From the NCBI GenBank assembly GCA_964604675.1, contig CAZSAT010000003.1:74205-138204 (forward strand): a DNA stretch of 64,000 nt, read 5' to 3'. The notes beneath the pieces are model-generated. The model had not been told where the DNA came from, made no database searches, and was given only the letters and a program-made list of their open reading frames with translations. Shown here in pieces: positions 32,527 through 40,288 of the stretch (position 1 is its first letter; each line of letters opens with the position of its first letter). The DNA comes from CAZSAT01 sp964604675 (GTDB lineage Bacteria > Myxococcota_A > UBA796 > CAJQPC01). The translations under genes were made by a program, and so were the position numbers.

Positions 32527-33831
32527 ATGAAGATCGACCGCATCGAGCTGTTCCACGTTGCGGTGCCGCTGCCCGCGCCCTTCCACCCGTCCTGGATCCC
32601 GGGCTTCCGGCAGACCGACAACCGCTTCGATCTTCTGCGCCTCGAGACCACCGACGGCATCGTGGGGTGGAGCGCCGCGCCGCGCATGGGCTTCGAGCGC
32701 CGCGGTCTCGGAGCGCTCCTCGGCCCTTACCTGCTGGGCGAGCGCGCCGACGACATCCCCACGGTGCTGCAGCGCATCCGCGAGATGAGCTACCTGGGTT
32801 GGCGCGTGGGCTGGCTCGAGGCGGCGTGTTGGGACATCCTCGGAAAGGCCGCTGGCAAGCCCGTCTACGAGCTGCTCGGGGGCCACGGAGGGCGCGTGAA
32901 GCTCTATGCCTCGACCGGCGAGGTCCGGTCGGGTGCGGCGCGCGTCGAGGAGGTGCAGGCGCGGGTCGAGGAGGGCTTCGACACGGTGAAGCTCCGGGTG
33001 CACGACTGGACCCTCGAGCAGGACCTCGCGCAGATCCGGGAGACCCGCGCGGGGGTCGGCGACGCGGTGGCCTTCGGGGTCGACGCGAACCAGGGGTGGC
33101 GGGTCGCGGCCATCGCCGACGCCCCTCGCTGGGACCTGGAGCGCGCCACGGCCTTCTGCAAGGAGGCGGAAGCCCTGGGCTTCTCGTGGGTCGAGGAGCC
33201 GCTGCCCAACGACGACTACGCGGCCATGGCGGAGCTCCGGTCACGGGTGGGGGTGCCCATCTCCGGCGGTGAGCTCAACAGCTCCAGCCTCCCGGAGTTC
33301 GGCGTGATGATCGAGAAGGGCTGCCTGGACTGGTACCAGCCCGACGCCGTGATGACCGGCGGCGTGGCGTCCACCCTCGCCATCGCCAAGAAGGTCCAGG
33401 CGGCCGGCCACAAGTACAGCCCGCACACGTGGACCAACGGCATCGGCTTCGCGATCAACCTGCAGGTCTACGCGGCCAGTGGGCAGGACGGCACGGTGCT
33501 CGAGTACCCCCTCGACCCTCCGGGGTGGGTGCCGGAGGCGCGGGACGGCCTCATCGCTCCGTGGGCCCACGACCGCGGCCACCTCGACCTGCCCACGGCC
33601 CCTGGCCTGGGCTTCGAGATCGATCGGTCCGCCCTGGCGCGCTTCGGGACGCGCTTCTACCTGGGCACCAAGGTGAGGGTGGCGGTGTCGGCGGTGCTCG
33701 ACCGGGGCTTGTCCGAGGCCAAGCAGCTCGGGGCGGTTCGCGACAAGCGGCTGGCCGAGCGCGCGGCGGGGCTCGCGACCTCGACGCCAGAGAGCGCGGC
33801 CCGTGCGGGCCTGGCGGCGGTGGGCCTGTAG
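32527..33831 (+). CDS. Mandelate racemase/muconate lactonizing enzyme family protein
   Basis: 434 residues, enolase superfamily. The capping domain has VRLETTDGIVGW-like text (LLRLETTDGIVGWSA) and AACWDILGKAAGKPVYELLGG. Barrel metal ligands are in FGVDANQGW (Asp), WVEEPLP (Glu) and ISGGELN (Glu). A mandelate-racemase type dyad is visible as QPDAVMTGG (Asp) and SPHTWTNG (His). The usual KxK on strand two reads KLR (TVKLRV), so the second catalytic lysine is Arg. It could be an acid-sugar dehydratase or a one-base epimerase. The ATG lies 6 nt after TAAGCC (32515-32520), a leaderless-type arrangement. About 65 residues longer at the C-terminus than many relatives. Confidence 0.88.
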   Translation: MKIDRIELFHVAVPLPAPFHPSWIPGFRQTDNRFDLLRLETTDGIVGWSAAPRMGFERRGLGALLGPYLLGERADDIPTVLQRIREMSYLGWRVGWLEAACWDILGKAAGKPVYELLGGHGGRVKLYASTGEVRSGAARVEEVQARVEEGFDTVKLRVHDWTLEQDLAQIRETRAGVGDAVAFGVDANQGWRVAAIADAPRWDLERATAFCKEAEALGFSWVEEPLPNDDYAAMAELRSRVGVPISGGELNSSSLPEFGVMIEKGCLDWYQPDAVMTGGVASTLAIAKKVQAAGHKYSPHTWTNGIGFAINLQVYAASGQDGTVLEYPLDPPGWVPEARDGLIAPWAHDRGHLDLPTAPGLGFEIDRSALARFGTRFYLGTKVRVAVSAVLDRGLSEAKQLGAVRDKRLAERAAGLATSTPESAARAGLAAVGL

Positions 33832-33875
33832 GCGGACGCCGCGGAGCCCGATAGACGGCGGCTCCGGAGGCCGCC

Positions 33876-34613
33876 TTGTCCGACATCGTGCACGACCACT
33901 TCACCGCCCGCGCCGAGCGCTACAACCGCTCCTCGAGCTGGGTCACCGACCCTGCGTTGGGGCAGCGCATGGTCGACCTGCTCGAGGCCGGACCGGACGA
34001 TGCCGTGCTCGACGTGGCGTGCGGAACGGGGCTGGTGTCGCGCCTCTTCACCGGCCGGGTCGGTCGGCTGGTGGGCTATGATCTCACCGACGCCATGGCC
34101 GCGCAGGCCGAGCCCGCGCTCGACGAGCTGGTGATGGGGCGGGCGGAGGACATGCCCTTCCCCGACGCCACCTTCGACCGGATCGTCTGCCGTCAGGGCA
34201 CCCAGTTCATGGACGATGCGGCTGCCGCTCGTGAGATGTTCCGCGTCCTCAAGCCGGGCGGGCGGGTGTTGCTCGTGAACCTCTGCGCCTACGGCGACGA
34301 GGACCGCGACGAGTACTACGAGATCCTCCGCTGGCGGAACCCTGCGCGGCGGAACTTCTACCTGCGCGAGGACCACGTCACCCTGCTCGAGCGCGCCGGC
34401 TTCTCGAACGTGGTGGTGCACGAGTACGTCAGCATCGAGGACGTGGACGCCTGGAGCGACAACGGCGCCATCGAGGAGAGCCGACGGGAGAACATCCGGA
34501 GGGTGTACCGAAACGCCAGCCCGGCGTTTGCGCGGCTCCACTCGGTTCGAAGCGAAGACGGCAGGCGCTGGTTCGACCACATGCTCTTCGGCCTCGCGCT
34601 CGGTCACAAGTAG
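33876..34613 (+). CDS. Class I SAM-dependent methyltransferase
   Basis: 245 residues. The TTG at 33876 is preferred because CCGGAGG (33864-33870) lies 5 nt before it. The Rossmann methyltransferase motifs are VLDVACGTGLVSRLF (motif I), LVGYDLTDAMAAQA, GRAEDMPFPDATFDRIVCRQG and EMFRVLKPGGRVLLVNLC, all as in UbiE/COQ5-type enzymes. It follows the enolase gene by 44 bp in the same direction and probably belongs to the radical SAM locus. The acceptor is not predictable. Confidence 0.88.
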   Translation: MSDIVHDHFTARAERYNRSSSWVTDPALGQRMVDLLEAGPDDAVLDVACGTGLVSRLFTGRVGRLVGYDLTDAMAAQAEPALDELVMGRAEDMPFPDATFDRIVCRQGTQFMDDAAAAREMFRVLKPGGRVLLVNLCAYGDEDRDEYYEILRWRNPARRNFYLREDHVTLLERAGFSNVVVHEYVSIEDVDAWSDNGAIEESRRENIRRVYRNASPAFARLHSVRSEDGRRWFDHMLFGLALGHK

Positions 34614-34618
34614 AAAGG

Positions 34619-34714
34619 GACGGGCCGCCCGCCGTCGCTCGGGGAGCGGTGGGGTCGTACCACCGCCCGGACATGCCTTCCCTTGCGCGCCCGGAGCTCG
34701 ACAGGCGGCCCGTC
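34619..34714. terminator. Nested inverted repeats between convergent genes
   Basis: An 11-bp inverted repeat GACGGGCCGCC (34619-34629) / GGCGGCCCGTC (34704-34714) encloses a smaller perfect hairpin: GCGGTGG (34646-34652) with CCACCGC (34660-34666), loop 7 nt. The region sits between the converging stop codons of the methyltransferase and the amidinotransferase-like gene. A bidirectional terminator is therefore likely. No T-run is present, so it would not be a classic intrinsic terminator. Confidence 0.4.
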
Positions 34715-34754
34715 GCCTCGGCCTGAACGCCGAAGCGGGCCCATCTGTTCCGCT

Positions 34755-35690
34755 TCAGTGCCGTGCGAGGATGCCGGTCAGGCACCCCAGTCCACCGGCG
34801 GCCGCCAGGTACTCGGTGATGTGCGCCTCGTGCACCTCGACGCCAGCCGCCTCGTAGCGAGCCCGGCATGCCGGGTTCTGCGAAGGCAGCAGGATGGTTC
34901 GGGGCGCGAGCGTGACGAAGTTCATGCCGCCCCCCGTGCCCGACTCGGGCGACTCCTCCAGATCCAGGGGAGCGATGCCCAGGTCGTCGAGCAGCCCGGT
35001 CAGCTCCGGGCTGCCGTGTGCGGGCCGGTGGGCTGCCAGGTCGGCGTCGATCAGGTTGACCACCCCGAGCAGGTGCTGCACACCACTGGCGGGCATGGGC
35101 ACCTCCACCAGGTCGACCCCGAGCTCGGCGAGGACCCCGCGCAGGCGAGCTGCCGCGGCCTGGTTGGTGCGCAGCCCGGTGCCGACAGCCACCAGGTCTG
35201 GACGCAGCCAGAGGGCATCGGCACCCTCGAAGGTCTCCTGGCCACGGAAGGAGGCCAGCAGAGGCACACCGAGGCGGGCGAGGGCCTCGGCCACGCCCCG
35301 CTCCTCGCCCGCTCGCTGAGCGGCCGCTGGGCGCGCGAGCACGGCGCCCTCCGGCGTCATCAGGAAGAGGTCGCGCAGGAAGATGCTGTTGGGCGGCTGC
35401 GGAAGCGACGGGCGGCACACGTGCACCGCGACGCCGAGTGACTCGAAGCGATCCACGAGGGCGCGGTACTCCGCCCTCATCTGGGTGAGGTGGGGACGCC
35501 GCAGCATCAGCCAGCGGTCCGGGTCGCCGGTGAAGTCGAGGCTGTCGGGTGGCCAGGCGAGCAGCACCGCCTCCAGCGGCGCGACCTCGCTTGCGACGGC
35601 GTGGGACGCCCAGAGGGAGCCGAGCTCGTCGGCGTGGGACTGGGCGCGCGGCTGCCAACCGGCCCCACCGAAGGTCGCTGGAAGGCTCAT
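34755..35690 (-). CDS. Amidinotransferase / dimethylarginine dimethylaminohydrolase-like enzyme
   Basis: 311 residues. Fits the guanidino-modifying superfamily: IFLRDLFLMT (Arg-Asp motif), ETFEGADALWLRP (catalytic-site Glu/Asp), GTGLRTN, GVQHLLGVVNLID (catalytic His) and a late Cys near residue 303 in GGLGCLTGIL, the usual position of the nucleophile. Such enzymes hydrolyse or transfer amidino groups of arginine derivatives. The ATG overlaps the stop of the upstream sulfotransferase (ATGA, 35687-35690), so the two are made together. The substrate is not predictable; plain arginine deiminases are longer. Confidence 0.85.
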   Translation of the reverse strand: MSLPATFGGAGWQPRAQSHADELGSLWASHAVASEVAPLEAVLLAWPPDSLDFTGDPDRWLMLRRPHLTQMRAEYRALVDRFESLGVAVHVCRPSLPQPPNSIFLRDLFLMTPEGAVLARPAAAQRAGEERGVAEALARLGVPLLASFRGQETFEGADALWLRPDLVAVGTGLRTNQAAAARLRGVLAELGVDLVEVPMPASGVQHLLGVVNLIDADLAAHRPAHGSPELTGLLDDLGIAPLDLEESPESGTGGGMNFVTLAPRTILLPSQNPACRARYEAAGVEVHEAHITEYLAAAGGLGCLTGILARH

Positions 35691-36706
35691 CGGGGCATCC
35701 TCGTGGTCAGCTCGAGCCAGCTCATGGTCGCAGCACGACCCCAGCGGCGCCAGTGGTTCTTGTCGGTGCGGAGGCTGCGGAGCTCGACCTGCGCGTGCCA
35801 GATCTCGTCACGGAGCCGGTGCACCACCCGTGCCCGCAGCCCCGTCGGTGCCACGCCGACGTCCGGGTACTCCAGCTCGTAGTCGAGCCGCCGCATCGTC
35901 GCCGCCGCGATGGCCTCGACGTCGCGGATCTCCTCGTCGGACAGCTCCTCGCGGTACTTGCCCTGGTTGGAGGCCTGGATGGGCGACGCGGTCTTCTGCC
36001 AGTCTCGAGAGAGGCTGGCGCCCTTCCGGGCCGCGCCGGTCTCGTGGAAGCTCGTCATCGAGTCGGCGTGGTCCTCGCCGAGGAAGCGACAGACCCGGCG
36101 CAGCTGCAGGTCGGGAGCGCTCAGCAGGTCCTCGTAGCGCAGGCGCAGGACCACCTGGGCCCCAAGCCGCTCTTCGAGCGCGAGTCCTTCGGCCTGCTGG
36201 GCGGTCCAGAGCGCAGCGGTCCGCACCGGATCGAAAGGGGAGAACACCGACTTCCGTGAGCTCACGGCGACGTCGCGCGGGTCACGCACGAGCCAGATGA
36301 AGCGCGCCTCGGGGTCGCGCGCCAGCACGCGATCGGCGTGGTGGACCATGAAGGTGCTCTTGCAGCCCCAGCGCGCCTTCCGGGTGTGCTCCAGGTACTG
36401 GTCGTAGAAGGCGCAGGTGGCGCCCAGCAGGTCGCGGGGGTTCGCTTCGCGCACCACGCGGTCCGTGTCGACGGCGATCTCCCACGGGTAGATGTGCACC
36501 CGGAGCAGGCGCTGCATGTCGAGCACGAGCGCGCGAAACCGTCGCTCGTCCTCCAGGTCCCCGTAGCGACGCTCCAGGTGGGCGAAGTACTTGAAGAAGT
36601 GTGGCGGGTGCGGGACGGCGATGCGCGGGTGCGCGTTCAGGATCACGCGCATCAGGTTCGAGCCGCTGCGCTCGGTCCCGATGATGAAGAGGGGGGCGTC
36701 CGCCAT
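35687..36706 (-). CDS. Sulfotransferase family protein
   Basis: 339 residues. I place the start at the ATG at 36706, directly before the fold (MADAPLFIIGTERSGSNLMR, the 5'-phosphosulfate loop). The open frame runs further upstream but that part has no coding character. The 3'-phosphate motif is FIWLVRDPRDVAVSSRKS. WGCKSTFMVHHADRVL lies between. TAGGCC on the minus strand (36719-36714) ends 7 nt before the ATG, a leaderless-type signal. It is the first gene of a two-gene operon with the amidinotransferase-like enzyme. Confidence 0.88.
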   Translation of the reverse strand: MADAPLFIIGTERSGSNLMRVILNAHPRIAVPHPPHFFKYFAHLERRYGDLEDERRFRALVLDMQRLLRVHIYPWEIAVDTDRVVREANPRDLLGATCAFYDQYLEHTRKARWGCKSTFMVHHADRVLARDPEARFIWLVRDPRDVAVSSRKSVFSPFDPVRTAALWTAQQAEGLALEERLGAQVVLRLRYEDLLSAPDLQLRRVCRFLGEDHADSMTSFHETGAARKGASLSRDWQKTASPIQASNQGKYREELSDEEIRDVEAIAAATMRRLDYELEYPDVGVAPTGLRARVVHRLRDEIWHAQVELRSLRTDKNHWRRWGRAATMSWLELTTRMPR

Positions 36707-36755
36707 CACGTCTGGCCTAACCGCGTCATCGCGCGCCGCTTCGCTGGAGACGGCC

Positions 36756-37046
36756 ATGCCTCGTCCGACCCCGCCGGGCGCGTCCCTCTCGACGCTCCTC
36801 GCCTGCAGCGGCGAGGTGGAGCCCGCTCCCGACACGGGCAGCGAGGGCGAGTCCTGCGTCGACACCGACACCGACACCGACACCGGCGACGGGTCCGGCA
36901 CCGACAGCGATGGTGGGGGCGACCCGGTGCACGAGGCCCGGTGGGGCGCGCGTAGGGGGCCCCTCGATGGGCCCCCTGCGCGCGCCTTCGACGCGCTGAC
37001 CCCCACCCGCGCGCCGTCAGCCTGGGGACCCCCACCGGGGCGGTAG
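36756..37046 (+). CDS. Possible small lipoprotein, perhaps decayed
   Basis: Open frame of 96 codons. A lipobox-like STLLACSGE is followed by an acidic DT/DTD tract (DTDTDTDTGDGSGTD), both typical of lipoprotein starts elsewhere in this window. After about residue 60 the frame loses protein character and runs through a strong hairpin (36945-36986). GGAGA lies 5 nt before the ATG. I suspect the remnant of a truncated lipoprotein gene or a very short secreted peptide. This is the only gene candidate in the 415-bp gap between 36706 and 37122; the rest of that gap holds the hairpin and a -10-like box. Confidence 0.35.
   Translation: MPRPTPPGASLSTLLACSGEVEPAPDTGSEGESCVDTDTDTDTGDGSGTDSDGGGDPVHEARWGARRGPLDGPPARAFDALTPTRAPSAWGPPPGR
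36945..36986. terminator. Strong 18-bp stem-loop
   Basis: The arms 36945-36962 and 36969-36986 pair over 18 bp with one T-G wobble; the loop is 6 nt (CTCGAT). The stem is almost pure G+C, for example GGGGGCCC against GGGCCCCC. No T-run follows on either strand. It may stop transcription from the divergent or small upstream frame and insulate the gene at 37122. Confidence 0.5.
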
Positions 37047-37109
37047 CGAAGGGCTGGACGCCTTCGGGGCCGCCCTCCGCTCCCGCTTCCGGCCCCCGCT
37101 CGCGCGGGC

Positions 37110-37121
37110 TAAGCTCCGGCC
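37110..37121 (+). promoter_or_regulatory. TAAGCT -10-like box 6 nt before GTG start
   Basis: TAAGCT at 37110-37115 lies exactly 6 nt before the GTG at 37122, again without a Shine-Dalgarno. It belongs to the recurring leaderless-type arrangement of this window. Confidence 0.4.
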
Positions 37122-38897
37122 GTGTTTCTTCTCCACGCCGCACTCGTCCACGCCGCCACGATCGAGCCCGGCACGCCGATCGATCACGCGCTCGCCCTCC
37201 ATGTGACCAACACCGGCCTGGCCCACCTGGGCGACGCGGTCGAGGGGCTGGTCCCCCGTGAGCTCGAGGTCTCCGACATCTCGGGCGAGCTCGCGTGCGA
37301 CGAGGGGGACGAGGCCCCGTTGACCTACGCGCTCGATCAGCTCGTGCTCGCCATCGAACCGCAGGACGTGGAGCTCGTTGCGAGCGACGGACAGCTCCGG
37401 CTGAACCTCTACCTGGCGCTCTATTCCTCGGCTGGCGACCTGGCTGTGGCGGGGGATTGCACGATCCTGCAGGACCTCGACGAGGCGTGCACCGTCGAGC
37501 TGCCGGTCGCCTCGCTCACGGTCAGCCTCGCCCTCGAGCTCGCGCTGATCGACGGCGAGGTCGTGGTCAGCTCGGGCGACCCCAGCCTGTCGATCTCGCC
37601 GATCGGCAACCCCTTGGAGAGCGCGGACACCGCCGACAGCTGCCTGCTGTCCAACGCCATCGGCATGCTGCTCGGCCAGGATCCGGACTTCATCGCCAAC
37701 CTGCTGGTCGGTCTCGTGGAACCCGAGCTGGCGGGCCTGGGGGCCGACATCGAGCAGGCCCTCGGCGACGTGTTCTCCCAGCTGGCCTTCGAGACCGACT
37801 TCGAGCTCGGTGACGGTGGGGTGACCCTCGAGCTCTACCCGAGCGACGTCGTGCTCGACGACAGCGGGATGCTGCTGGGCTTCGGCGCGGTGATCGACAC
37901 GACCGCCGGACTCTCGGCTTGCGTGCCGGCCGGTGATGGCAGTGAAGCCAGCGGCGACGGGTGGCCGGCGCTCGACGACACAGCCTGGAGCTCCAGCCTG
38001 AACTACGACGCGGGGCTCCTCGTCAACCGCGACTTCGTGGACCACCTCCTGTGGACCGTCTGGGCGAGCGGTGCGCTGTGCATCGAGCTCGACGACCTCG
38101 CGGGTGTCGAGATCACCGCGGACTTCCTGGGTGGACTCTTCGGCGACAGCTTCAGCGCGCTGTTGGGCGATGGAGGTCCAGCGCGGCTGGCCACCTCCGC
38201 CTCGCAGCCGCCCGGTGTGGTCTTCGACGACGACATCCCCTTCGCCATCGACCTCGAAGGCTTCGCGCTCGACGTGATCGCCGAGCTCGATGGGCGCGAC
38301 GCACGCATCGTGCAGGTCGGCATCGAGGGGGAGGTCGGCATCGACCCGGGCATCTCGCTCGACGCCCTCGCCCCCGCCATCCTCCTCGACGAGGACGACC
38401 TGAGCTTCACGGAGCCCTACAACGAGCTGGTGGATGCGGGCTACGCCGAAGGCCTGGGCGGCCTCGTCCCCGTGGTCGTGGACTCGTTCCTGCCCACCGA
38501 CCTCGGCAGCTTCGCCATCCCGAGCTTCAACGGCATCGGACTCGACGGCGTCTGGTGGCTCCCGAGCGACGACGAACAGTGGCAAGGAGGCTTCTTCGTA
38601 CTCGATGTCTCGGGCGCGGAGCCGCTGGAGCTGGCCGGGTGCAGCGGGGGCAGCTTCGGCTGCGACGGCTTCGAGTCCGGCGACACGGGCGGCACCTCGC
38701 TCGGCTTCGAGGATCTGTTGGGCTGCTCGTCCGAGAAGGGTGGCGACTGCGCGAGCGGCTGCGACAGCAAGAGCAAGAAGGGCGGCTGCGAGGGCGCCTC
38801 GTGCGCCACCCACGGCCACCGCAGGGTGTTCTGGCCCGGCTGGCGCCTCGCGATGGCCGTCTTCTGCCTTGGCCTCGTCTGGCGCCGTCGGAGGTAG
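37122..38897 (+). CDS. Surface protein with Cys-rich, basic C-terminal anchor
   Basis: 591 residues. The start MFLLHAALVHAATIEPG looks like a very short signal peptide with an AHA/AA cleavage zone. The body is acidic, Leu/Asp-rich and beta/alpha mixed, with long low-charge hydrophobic segments (IANLLVGLVEPELAGLG) but no recognised domain. From about residue 510 it becomes Cys/Gly/Lys-rich (CSSEKGGDCASGCDSKSKK, GGCEGASC). It ends with one hydrophobic helix and four arginines (LAMAVFCLGLVWRRRR), a sorting-signal layout like MYXO-CTERM but without its GCGC core. Probably exported and anchored or processed at the envelope. Function unknown. Confidence 0.72.
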   Translation: MFLLHAALVHAATIEPGTPIDHALALHVTNTGLAHLGDAVEGLVPRELEVSDISGELACDEGDEAPLTYALDQLVLAIEPQDVELVASDGQLRLNLYLALYSSAGDLAVAGDCTILQDLDEACTVELPVASLTVSLALELALIDGEVVVSSGDPSLSISPIGNPLESADTADSCLLSNAIGMLLGQDPDFIANLLVGLVEPELAGLGADIEQALGDVFSQLAFETDFELGDGGVTLELYPSDVVLDDSGMLLGFGAVIDTTAGLSACVPAGDGSEASGDGWPALDDTAWSSSLNYDAGLLVNRDFVDHLLWTVWASGALCIELDDLAGVEITADFLGGLFGDSFSALLGDGGPARLATSASQPPGVVFDDDIPFAIDLEGFALDVIAELDGRDARIVQVGIEGEVGIDPGISLDALAPAILLDEDDLSFTEPYNELVDAGYAEGLGGLVPVVVDSFLPTDLGSFAIPSFNGIGLDGVWWLPSDDEQWQGGFFVLDVSGAEPLELAGCSGGSFGCDGFESGDTGGTSLGFEDLLGCSSEKGGDCASGCDSKSKKGGCEGASCATHGHRRVFWPGWRLAMAVFCLGLVWRRRR

Positions 38898-38900
38898 CCT

Positions 38901-39083
38901 GGAGCGCCACTCAGGCAATCTCGAGTCGCATGCTTGCGCCCGCCGGCCGTGGCCGGCGTCCCGCCTCCTCGACGTGCCCCTGGCACGCCTTCGTCGCCGG
39001 CACCGGGCCCGCGCTGCGGGCCCTCGCCAGCCACGACCAGCCTGCGCGGCGCCTGCTCCGTTCGATTGCCTGATCGGCGCTCC
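38901..39083. repeat. 183-bp element with 20-bp terminal inverted repeats and internal hairpins
   Basis: The left end GGAGCGCCACTCAGGCAATC (38901-38920) and the right end (39064-39083) are inverted copies matching at 18 of 20 bases. Inside are two GC-rich hairpins: CGCCGGCC/GGCCGGCG (38941-38958) and GGGCCCGC/GCGGGCCC (39005-39023, 3-nt loop). It fills the whole gap between the convergent genes ending at 38897 and 39089. It could be a miniature inverted-repeat element or an elaborate bidirectional terminator. No clear target-site duplication is visible. Confidence 0.55.
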
Positions 39084-39088
39084 GAGCG

Positions 39089-40165
39089 CTACAGGCTCGC
39101 CAGCTCTCCACCCAGCAAGGCGTCCCAGCGAGCGACCTCGGACTGGAGGGCGTCCATCGACGCCGCCGCCAGCTGGCGGCGCACCGTGTCGTGGTAGGTC
39201 AGCGGGTCGACCACCTTCTTGCCCCTGTTGAGCTGGTAGTGGAGGTGCGGAGCCGTGCTGCGGCCCGTGTTGCCGCTCTTGCCGAGCACCTGTCCGGGGC
39301 GCACGTGCTGGCCAGCGCTGACGCTCACGTCCTCGAGGTGGAGGAACTTGGCCACGACACCGTCGGCGTAGCGGAGCTCCACGCAGCGACCGTTGGCGGC
39401 GGTGTTCCAGTTGACCCGCGCGACCGTGGCGCCCTTGGGGGCGACGACGTCGGTGCCGACCGGGGCCTTGAAGTCCATGCCCGCGTGCCGACGGCCATCT
39501 CCGACCAGGGACGTGATCTGCTCGTAGTCCTCGATGGGACCCCCCACCAGGCGGAGGGGAACTTCCATGCCGTCCGGCGTCCAGTAGCTGGCGAACGCGT
39601 CGCCGGGTGCCTGGAAGCGGTAGGCCTTGTAGGTCGTGCCGTGCTTCTTGCTCTCGAGCCAGGCCACGGGCATGTCGATCGTGCCGTGCTTGTCGGTCTT
39701 GAACAGCGCCACGACCTCGTCGCCGCGCTGCAGGTCTCGCCGCATCTCCAGGTCGAACACGAACTGGCGGGTGAACACGGCCGTGACCGCGTCGGAGCCG
39801 TCGTCGAGGACCTGCGCAAAGGTGTAGGCCAGGTTGTTCTCGACGTGGGTCCGCACGAGCTGCCAGCCGCCTGGACGGCTCGTGTCGCCCGCGACGTCCG
39901 TGATGCCGACGACCGGCGTGGTCAGGGCCACGCTCCGAAGGTCGGGTGCGGCCGCTTGCGCAGCAGGGGCGACGGGCGCCGCGGCTGGTGTCTGCACGGC
40001 GTCGAGGGGCTCGGCGACGACTTCCGCTACGACCTCGTCGCCGGCCGAGGAGCGGTCGCCGGCGGCCTTGTCGAGCACCAGGAACAGGTTGGTGACGAGG
40101 CTCGCGCCGAGCAGGCCGTAGAGGAGGAAGGGAGGTTGATCGGGGCGGTAGCGGTCGTTGCGCAT
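39089..40165 (-). CDS. M23 (LytM-type) peptidoglycan endopeptidase, membrane-anchored
   Basis: 358 residues. I choose the ATG at 40165 because GAGG lies 5 nt before it; an in-frame ATG at 40192 lacks one. The N-terminal anchor is FLLYGLLGASLVTNLFLVL, then an Ala/Pro linker and a helical/beta domain. The C-terminal M23 domain carries the zinc ligands GRRHAGMDFKAP (His, Asp) and APHLHYQLN (second H-x-H), with GVVAKFLHLEDVSVSAGQHVRPGQ between. It is expected to cleave cross-links in the cell wall or, if bound to partners, to regulate them. Confidence 0.9.
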   Translation of the reverse strand: MRNDRYRPDQPPFLLYGLLGASLVTNLFLVLDKAAGDRSSAGDEVVAEVVAEPLDAVQTPAAAPVAPAAQAAAPDLRSVALTTPVVGITDVAGDTSRPGGWQLVRTHVENNLAYTFAQVLDDGSDAVTAVFTRQFVFDLEMRRDLQRGDEVVALFKTDKHGTIDMPVAWLESKKHGTTYKAYRFQAPGDAFASYWTPDGMEVPLRLVGGPIEDYEQITSLVGDGRRHAGMDFKAPVGTDVVAPKGATVARVNWNTAANGRCVELRYADGVVAKFLHLEDVSVSAGQHVRPGQVLGKSGNTGRSTAPHLHYQLNRGKKVVDPLTYHDTVRRQLAAASMDALQSEVARWDALLGGELASL

Positions 40166-40288
40166 GGGGTCCTCGGGGGCAGGGGATGCCATGGGGGGAG
40201 ATCACCATCACGCATCGCTCTGGACGTGTCAAGACCTTCGCCGGGACCTTTCCCTGAAGGTCGGTGGGACGGGGCCGAAGAGGGGGCG

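Noticed and set aside
36710..37010. Upstream extension of the sulfotransferase (start near 37006)
   Set aside because: The added ~100 residues are Ser/Pro low complexity, antisense to the DT repeat and the hairpin. The fold starts at 36706.
37017..40232. Long minus-strand open frame opposite 37122-38897 and in another frame over the M23 gene
   Set aside because: The composition is Arg/Gly/Ala- or Asp/Val-rich without domains. It is the antisense shadow of GC-rich genes with clear signal peptides, M23 motifs and coherent operon structure.
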